A stretch of DNA of 64,000 nt from Chelonoidis abingdonii (taxonomy: Eukaryota; Chordata; Testudines; Testudinidae): NCBI RefSeq assembly GCF_003597395.2, contig NC_133770.1, positions 96,565,788-96,629,787 of the forward strand. The letters run 5' to 3'. The notes under the pieces were generated by a model. It searched no databases, had not been told where the DNA came from, and saw only the letters and a program-made list of their open reading frames with translations. The position numbers were made by a program, and so were the translations under genes. Shown here piece by piece: positions 13,501-22,500 of this stretch. Position 1 is the stretch's first letter. Every line of letters begins with the position of its first letter.

Positions 13501-16500
13501 TTATGGAGCAAAGGTAGAGGCATTCTCAATTTAGTTTATTTTATTTTTATATTTTTTTGGTAAGGGATAACATTAATTGGGCAGGATCTTGAAAAAGTGC
13601 ACTCTGTAGTACAGTGAACCTTTTGTATTTACATAAACAGTTTAAATCTGGTCTGAAACTAGTGACCGTAAGTGAATGTTTGCCTCTAAGATCAATAAAT
13701 CTTGATAGTGGCATCAACAGTGGAACTCAGTTTCTCCTCACCAAAGCATGTTACAGTTAATCCAGCACATTGGAGCACCAAATCTTTTCATCCTCTCAAT
13801 CTCCTTTCCCATCCAAAAGAAGATAATTAAATTAGAGGGGTTTGTTTATTTAAAAAAACCCAGGACACTAAATAGGAAAATGTAACACATCATTTTTTGC
13901 CTTGCTAATTAGCCGGTTATTTTTATTCTGTCACTTACATCATGCAGTATCCCAGCAGCTACGCAGCGTGGTGAATTCAAAGTCAAGCATTGTTTTAAAA
14001 TTAGCAGTCCAGATTTTTAAGTACATCTTTTACAATGAATACTCATAAGTGAAGAAAAGATTTGACATGTGCAACCTACATCTTTTTGAGGTTCAGTTCA
14101 TAGAAATTGTCGAAAAACTGAATGTGTTTTTCCATTTTTTGGTGGGTTAAAGGAGATAGTTATAGTATTGTTCTAAAGGAATCTTCTGTATTGAAGTATG
14201 GTGTGCTCTTGTTTGAGCTACTAATATTTTTAAAGAAAATACTGTGTTCCCTGGTGTAGAGCATTGTTGTGCATTTACTTCAGACACTCCATAGGACTCT
14301 TTCCTTGTATTAGAGAATTGTAGGTGCTCAGTACATCTTGGGATTTCTCCCCAAGTTTGCTGTTGTATATGTTCTGTGTTTTTATGTATAATATACAACA
14401 TTAAATCTTGCTACAATAGGAATTCTCTATAATCTCTATAATTACACCACTTTGGGGAAGAAAAATATATTTTTAACAACGCCTTTGCTGCGTAGAAAAA
14501 TAGTCGAGTGTTCAAAGTTAAAGCAAGAATTACAGAAAGTACAATAGTTTTCTTCTTTTTCTGTATTTTAAAAGATGGAAAGTAGGATACTATGATTCTA
14601 GAGAAATATTTTCATAAATAGGAACATGCATATGCATATATTTACTATAACTAGACATGGGCTAACCAGCTGGATAAAACTACCTTGATCCATTTGAACA
14701 GAACCCACATTTATTTTGAGATTTGAGAAAAATGAGATTAAATCTTTGTATTGTATTTGATTCTCACATATGTCTGTGTTTTGTGGTTCCTGCTAAAATA
14801 TGGAGAGAATTTCCAGACATGCTAGAAGTAAAAGCACTAAAAACCTCATGGGAGCTGCTTCTTGTAAGACTTTCAGAACAGTCTTGTAAACCAAGAAGTA
14901 CAGGTAAACATTGAAGTGTTTGGTGCTTCCCTGCACTGAGCTGCCTAATTTTGAGGTTTACCCGTCAGGTGAGGTTTTAAAGGGTATGACCCATTTTTAA
15001 TTCCTCCTTTGTTTTTATTCTCCTAATGACTCATCACTCCATTTTCCCACTTGCCACTAATATTTGGTTTCTTAGATTGTTGCCTCCCAAGGAACTGGTT
15101 GGCAGAATAAATTACTATCTGCAAATAAGTGGCTGAGATGGAAAACAAAACTCAGCTCTGATTAGAAAATAACCTATTATCACACTGTCTTTGTCATTTG
15201 TTATTTCAGTGTTTAGTACAGATTCAGTGACAGTAACATTTAAAAAAAACCCAGGGCAATCCCTATGGGACAGTAAGTAAATAAATAAATAAAAGATGGA
15301 GAATTTGAATTTGTTTAAGTACCAAAAAAAATTAGGGAGCATTCCTGCATTGGCATGGGAATGCATTAAAAGCCCTACTATCTCTTCCATATCCAGCACC
15401 TGCAGTTCTGAGACTGGCTGAAAGTAAATGGAACAAATGGCAGTACTAGTCCACGCAGGCTTATTATGCATGGTTTTTCTTTCTTCTGTCCCCCAAAACT
15501 TGAATTCATTTTCATAAGTAGAACTTAGTTAGCAAGGATATGGTGGAGTGAACAGTTCAGACTTTAGAAAAAGAAAAAACTTTTTCTAAACCAAAGTGGT
15601 ATGATTGGCACAAATTAATAACTAGAAGGTGTTCCCTGTTTACTGGGTGATATTCCCTTCACCTTTACTCAGAATTGCCTATCCTCATCATCAAAACAAA
15701 TAGGACTGAGATTCATTTTTTCCCACAGCACTCTTTGCTTCTTGATAATGCATAGTCCCTCCTCCCCAAATCGTGCCCACCAAAGACTAAGTTTTTATGA
15801 ATTCTTTTGTACTGAAATAATATCTTGCAGTAACACAACTTACACAGACCACAATGGAAACAAACTTTTTAGAATATAGTACCTTATATTCTGACTGATA
15901 GTGGTAACAGTGGTGCACATTTCTAATTACTGCTTTTCTTAGGGCTCTTACTAGTGCAAGATGCGTCTGAGCGAGCAGCTCTTCTTCAGCCTGGACTCCT
16001 CTCTGATGGGCAGTTTTATTCTCCTCCTGAATCTGCAGCAGGTAATTTTGTTCAGAGAGTATATGCAGAAAATAATTTTCTGTTGCTGTTAGGTTTCCTG
16101 CAGATTCCCACGGAGAGTGTCTAATCTAAAGGGCAAGTGACACAGTAATTTTATAGTTTTGGTACCAGAAAATGTGATTTTAATTTATCAGCATTCGATC
16201 TGATTTGATCAATTTGCAATTTACCCTTCTCTGTTGTAATTTTTGTTACAATACATGGGTCACTTGTTGCAAGTAAAATTCCATGTAGCATTTTAACACT
16301 GCAGAAATAACAGACTTATCCATCGCTATGAATCTTTATAATATGAAGTTATATTTATTTTGAAATATGTCAGCTGTTCAGTTTGACTCTTCAAATAATC
16401 TCAAAAATCCTTTTCTAATAGTGTCAAGAAATATAAAACTTATTCTTTACATATCTGGTTTTTAGATTTGTTTAGTTAAATAAGCTCAGAGAGGAGATAT

Positions 16501-19500
16501 GATAGTGGTATATAAAATAATGGATGGAGTAGGGAAGAGTCCTATCATACATAATACAAAAGCAAGATGATAGTCAATGGAACTGAAAGGCCAACAAATT
16601 TAAAACAGATCAGAACCTGAGATCAAGGGGTTTCTTGCTCTCTTGTCATCAGAAAATCTGAACAGAAATAAGGGCTTGTCTACACTACTGCTTCAGTTGA
16701 TGTAATTTGCGTTGTTCGGGGTGACGTAAGTTACTTTCATTTAAAGTGGTATCTATACCACACTGTGTCGGCAGGAGACAGTTTCCCACCAACATAACTT
16801 CTGCCTCTCATTGAGGTGGAGTAATTATGCCAATGGGAGAGTGCTCTCCTGTTGGCGTAATATGTCTTCACCAGACATTCTACAATGGCGCAGCTGCACT
16901 GATGTAGCACTGTAGTGTAGACTAGCCCGAAGTGTTATAGATAGATAAGGTGTAAACATGCTGAGTTCTGCTGAGGCAAACTTCAGTTGCATCTTAACTA
17001 GGCCTATGGTGCACCTCAGTTGGGTCGGTGTAAGAGGTGACTAGACACGAGCCAGAAAGAAACAGCTTTACTATCTGATTCAAGGATGAGTTTGCAAGGA
17101 GTACAGATACTGTCATCTGTTTATTTGTAGAATTAACTACAGCTGAATTCTTTAAGAAACAAATATGGAACCCCACAATACAACACTAGTCATTTTTCAG
17201 AATAGGACTTCACTTTCATGCTGTCTGTTCATACCTTTTTAAAATATGAAAGCAAATCAGATATTGTCATCTGCAAAATATTATAAATATCTTCCTGTGA
17301 TCTTGTAAGGTGTGCTTTATAAAGGTATACTTTGGCATTATTTTTTACAGGTTAATTGAGTTCCTACCCTTACAGTTCCGTTAGAGACTCTTCACAGCTC
17401 TCTGTCCTGTCACACGCGGGGGAAAAACCAGAAACAGTTGTCTCAGATTTCTGTGAGGAGCTCATCTGTCAGGAATCTGGACTTCTGGTCTTTTTACACT
17501 GTTGAAGATAGCTGGCTGAACGGCTTTTGGCATCTAACAAAACACTTCCTGGAAGCAATCCCATCTCAGTCCCTCTGCTGCTATCTTGTTGATGCAGCAG
17601 GATCAGAGCAATGCAATGTTCACTCCAGTGACTGGAGTGAGCCTGGTCCTTTCTGTGACAGGCTCTCCCATGCTTTCCCCAGGGCACATGTGGTGTTCCT
17701 TGCATGTATTAAAATTAAACTCTGAATTCTTGGAAATCAAACTTTGGTTTGCGCTATTGAGAGTGTAACAAAGAGGAGAAAGTCTTTGCAGTTGTTCATA
17801 GCTGTATTCCTGCACTAAAGAAAGCTACATAGAATGCTTTAGTTTTCAGGTGCTTTGAAGAAGTGTTACAGATTAGTAAATCTTTCACTGGGCTGAGAGA
17901 AGCTTGTACAGGATTTAGGCAGGGTAACAAAAGCTTCAATATCCAGCTATGTGGGGTGGAGGTACCTGTAATAAGGAGCAACAACCTAGAGGTCACACTG
18001 GCAATCTCTGTACAAAGGAGGGAAGATGACATATCTGTTTTTTTTATAACTTCATATTGGTAGTTAATACAGTATTTTATGTCCATAAGACTACTATTGA
18101 CAGTTATTTTGCATGCAAGTGATCATGAAATCATAGAGTTTGCAATTCTAAGGAAGGGTAGAAGGGAGTACAGCAAAATAGAGACAATGGATTTCAGGAA
18201 GGCAGATTTTGGTAAGCTCAGAGAGCTGATAGGTAGGGTCCCATGGGAATCAAGACTGAGGGGAAAAACAACTGAGGAGAGTTGGCAGTTTTTCCAAGGG
18301 ACACTATTAAGGGCCCAAAAGCAAGCTATTCTGATGGCTAGGAAAGATAGAAAATGTGGCAAAAGATCACCTTGGCTTAACCACGAGATCTTGCATGACC
18401 TACAAAATAAAAAGGAGTCATATAGAAAATGGAAACTAGGTCAGATTACAAAGGATGAATATAGGCAAATAACATAGGAATGCAGGGGCAAGATTAGAAA
18501 GGCAAAGGCACAAAATGAGCTCAAACTAGCTACGGGAATAAAGGGAAACAAGAAGACTTTTTATCTATACATTAGAAGCAAGAGGAAGACCAAGGACAAG
18601 GGTAGGCCACTGCTCAGTGAGGAGGGAGAAACAGTAAATCAGGAAACTTGGAAATGGCAGAGATCTTAATGACTTCTTTGTTTCGGTCTTCACTGAGAAG
18701 TCTGAAGGAATGTCTAACATAGTGAATGCTTATGGGAAGGGGGTAGGTTTTAGAAGATAAAATAAAAAGAGGAAGTTAAAAATCACTTAGAAAAGTTAGG
18801 ATTGCCTTGCAAAGTCAACCAGGGCTGAGGAAATGCCTCCTAGAATTACGCAAGGAGTTAATAGAGGGAGGGGTATCTGAGCCTCTTAGCTATTATCTTT
18901 GGAAAGTCATGGGGAGACGGGAGTAGCATTCCAGAAGAGCTGGGAAAGGGGCAAACATTATGAATGCCCATCTATAAAAAGGGAGAATTAATCAAAACCC
19001 AGGGAAACTAACAGACCAATTAGTTTAACTTCTGTGCCAGGGAAGGTTTATGATAGCAAGTAATTAAAGAAATTTCATCTGCCAACACTTGAAGTTGGTC
19101 GGTAGTGATTAGGGATAGCTCGAGCTAAGGGATTGGTTTGAAAGAAACAAATCATGTCAACACCAATCTGATAGCTTTTTCTTTGATTAGTGATAATGAG
19201 CCTTGTGGTAAGGGAGGAAGCGTGTGTGGATGTGGATATATACCTCGAGCCGTGAGGTGAAGGCATTTATGAGTATGTTCTCGCATGACATTCTTTATAT
19301 CAGATAAAACTAGGGAAATAGGAATTTAGATGGGAGCTTACGTATAAGCGTAGGATGCCAAGTGACGATGAACTGGAGCGTGGACTAACCATACTCCTCA
19401 GAGAGTTAGTTATTAATACGCTCCCAATACCTGCTGGAAGGTTCTAGGTCAACTATAAGATTAGTGGGTTCCCGGCGATGGGGTCTGTTTACAGGAAACT

Positions 19501-22500
19501 GGCTGCTCTGCTTCAAGTATTCTTATCTCTCTAATGTCTTAGAATTCATGGGTGGCACTTAGAAAGTATACTGCTTTATTTAAGTTGGCATGAGTTGTAC
19601 AAACTGGGCGAGGCGATTGCAAGCTGCTTTGGAAGGACAGGGTCAAATTCAAAAGGATCTGGACAAAATGGTGGAGAAATTGGTTCTGAAGTAACCGGAA
19701 TGAAGTTCAATAAAGACAAAGTGCTAAAGAGTGCGATCCATTAGGGAGGAAGACTAAATCTCAGTTTACACGCATACACGAACTGGGGAAGAAGACTTGT
19801 CTAGGCAGGAGTTATTGGCCGAAGAAAGAGATCGAGGGGTCATAAGTGTGGACCACAAGTAAATATGAGTCCGGAACAGACTGTTCGAATACGTGTTTGC
19901 AAAAAAAAGCAAACAGCTGATGTCTGGAGAATGCATGATTAACAGGTGGTTGTAAACAAGAACACAGAGAACCAGTCATTCTTCCACGCCTCTACTCTGT
20001 CGCCTGGTTAGTGTGTCCTCACTGGAAGTAGTTGGTGGTCCAGTTTCTGGGCACCGAATATTTCAAGAAGAGGTGTGGAGAAATGGAGAGTGAGGCTCCT
20101 CAGAGAAGAGCAACAAGAAATGATTAAAGGTGCTTTGAGAACATGGACCTAATGAAAGGAAGGCTGTGGAAAGAGTTTGGGTTATAGTTAGTCTGGAAAG
20201 AGAAGACTCTACGAGAGGTACATGATAGCAGTTTTCAGGTATCTATAAAAGGGTGTCATGCAGGAGGAGGATGCAAAATTTAGCTTCACCTTACTCTAAT
20301 GATAGAACCAAGAAGCAATGGGCTTTAAACTGCTCTCAAAGTAAGGGAGATTGTAGGTTGACATTAGGAATAGAGTTCCTAACTGTACAGAGGTAGTTAT
20401 GAAACACAGGAATAATTGCTAGGAGGTTGTGATCTCCAGAATCTCCATCTCTGGAGATATTTAAGAGTAGGTTAGATAAATGTCTATCAGGGATGGTCTA
20501 GACAGTATTTGGTCCTGCCATGACGGCAGGGGACTGGACTCGATGACCTCTCGAGGTCCCTTCCAATCCTAGAGTCTATGAATCTATGTTATGTGGAGGT
20601 TAATGTAGAAGTATCACTCAGGAGCAAGAGTGCAATATAATCAAGGATGATCTTGTTATAATGATGCTATATTAATGAAGAAGGGATATTAACTGCTGAA
20701 TTTAGTACCGTATAAGGCTAAACTGTTTAGCATCATAGTATAATAAAGATAGCTGTCGTATAGTTCCATCTAGTGGTGGTAAGAGGCATTAGGACAATAT
20801 AGAGCACAGAATAAAAAAACTAATTGCTCCTGTACCCATATACTAGTCACCTGTTGTATCTGAGCGATATCATCTGTCTAGTAGGTTGTAATTCTGAGAC
20901 TTAAGAATACACGCTGCATGTCGGAAGTATTGTATTGTTATCCTTGTAACCTTATTTTAAAATCCACAATGCTGCATTATTTCTTGCCTGTAGAATCATG
21001 GAAAGATGCATAGAGTAAAAATAAGTCATACAGGTAACTTCAAATCAGAAGATATTTTAGAAAATTATAATTAATATCCACTGGTCTAATCTAGTTTCCA
21101 GTAGATTTTGAGGAATATTAGCAGAAGTAAGCAGCCAGATCTAATCCAATCTAGTGGCAAGAAAACTGAGTTTTAAAAACAAAATTACGGCTGTGTTGTC
21201 CAGTCTACTGCTACAGACAAGAGAATTGGGGTTTGATAGCAACCTTTGAGACTGGGATTTTTAAAGGTCTGCTGCAGAGTATACTCATTCTAGAAATGAT
21301 CCTTACTGCTGTCATGGATTAAAGCTTCCTTAAGTTGTGTGGGCCAAGTTTATTGCACACACCAGGGGATCCTTGCATTCTTCTATTCCATCCCACAAGC
21401 TTCCTGTCTGTCATCCTCCCATCCCTCTCTGCTTTAGGGACCCCCACCCCAACCTCTTCCTGACAGGGATTCTGTGTGCCCCCTGCCTCTATCCCTCTAT
21501 GCCAGGGTTCACCATTCTCTCCCATAGCAAGAGCTCTGTGTGCATCCCATACCAAAGTCCTTCCAGTTTCCCTCTTCCAAAAATTATGTGCTTGCCATTC
21601 TTCTCTCCCCCTATGCCATGTTCCCTGGGGGGCTTTATGTGAGCCTCCATTGTCCCCTCCACATCGGGGGCTGTGTGTGTTCCCCCACCTGCATGCCCCC
21701 CATTCCTCTCTATACCATTATGATATTTGTGGGAAATGTATCGTTCAGGGTGTCAGTATATTACTGTATTGGAAAGACAAGCAGAGGTTAGATAGGGTGT
21801 TGTCATGCTGGAAGGCATTATTGGGTGCCACCAACCAGTTGTTTGATCTGTGGACTATTGTAGAGGTGGTTAAAGCATTATCCCTCATTTTCCCGTTCTT
21901 GTTTTCCCCAAAATCAATAGGGGTCTGGCCATTGATGCCTAGAACATTTCTTGAAATTTTAGAATTGAAAGACTTTGAGTTATGAACAGAGAAATGCTGC
22001 CAAGTTGAGTGTAAGGCCTTTGCAAGGTCAGCCAATAAATTTAAAATCAGAAATAGTATAGGCAGTATCACTGGAGATAAAAATTGGTGACCTTATTTTT
22101 CATTGTCAATGAGGAGAGACTGAAAAGAGAATGAAGAGCAACATTGGGATATAATTTAATGTAAGAGATAATAAATCAGAATGTTTCAGTGTATATCTAG
22201 GTGCTGGTCTAGAATGTCACAAAGTAGTTTGCAGTCCATTGGAAAAACTGTGCAATAAACACAGCACAGAATTTTAAGGGACGCTCTTAACTGAAAATCA
22301 CACGTTTGAAAATTCTGTACCTGCTCTTGTTAAAAGTAAAACCAGTGATTATTGTAACTAAAAGATGGTAAAAAAAAATTTCTCTGTTTATTTCCTTTGT
22401 ACGTCTGATAGCTTTACGTATAGTTACTTTCAACGCTCCCCTTGCTAATCAGTTTTTTCTATGCTAAAAAGACAAACAAGAGAGCAGAGAAATCCTTTAC

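Noticed and set aside
21319..21985. Overlapping Pro/Cys-rich frames
   Set aside because: They sit in a C/T-rich repeat within an intron and occur on both strands.
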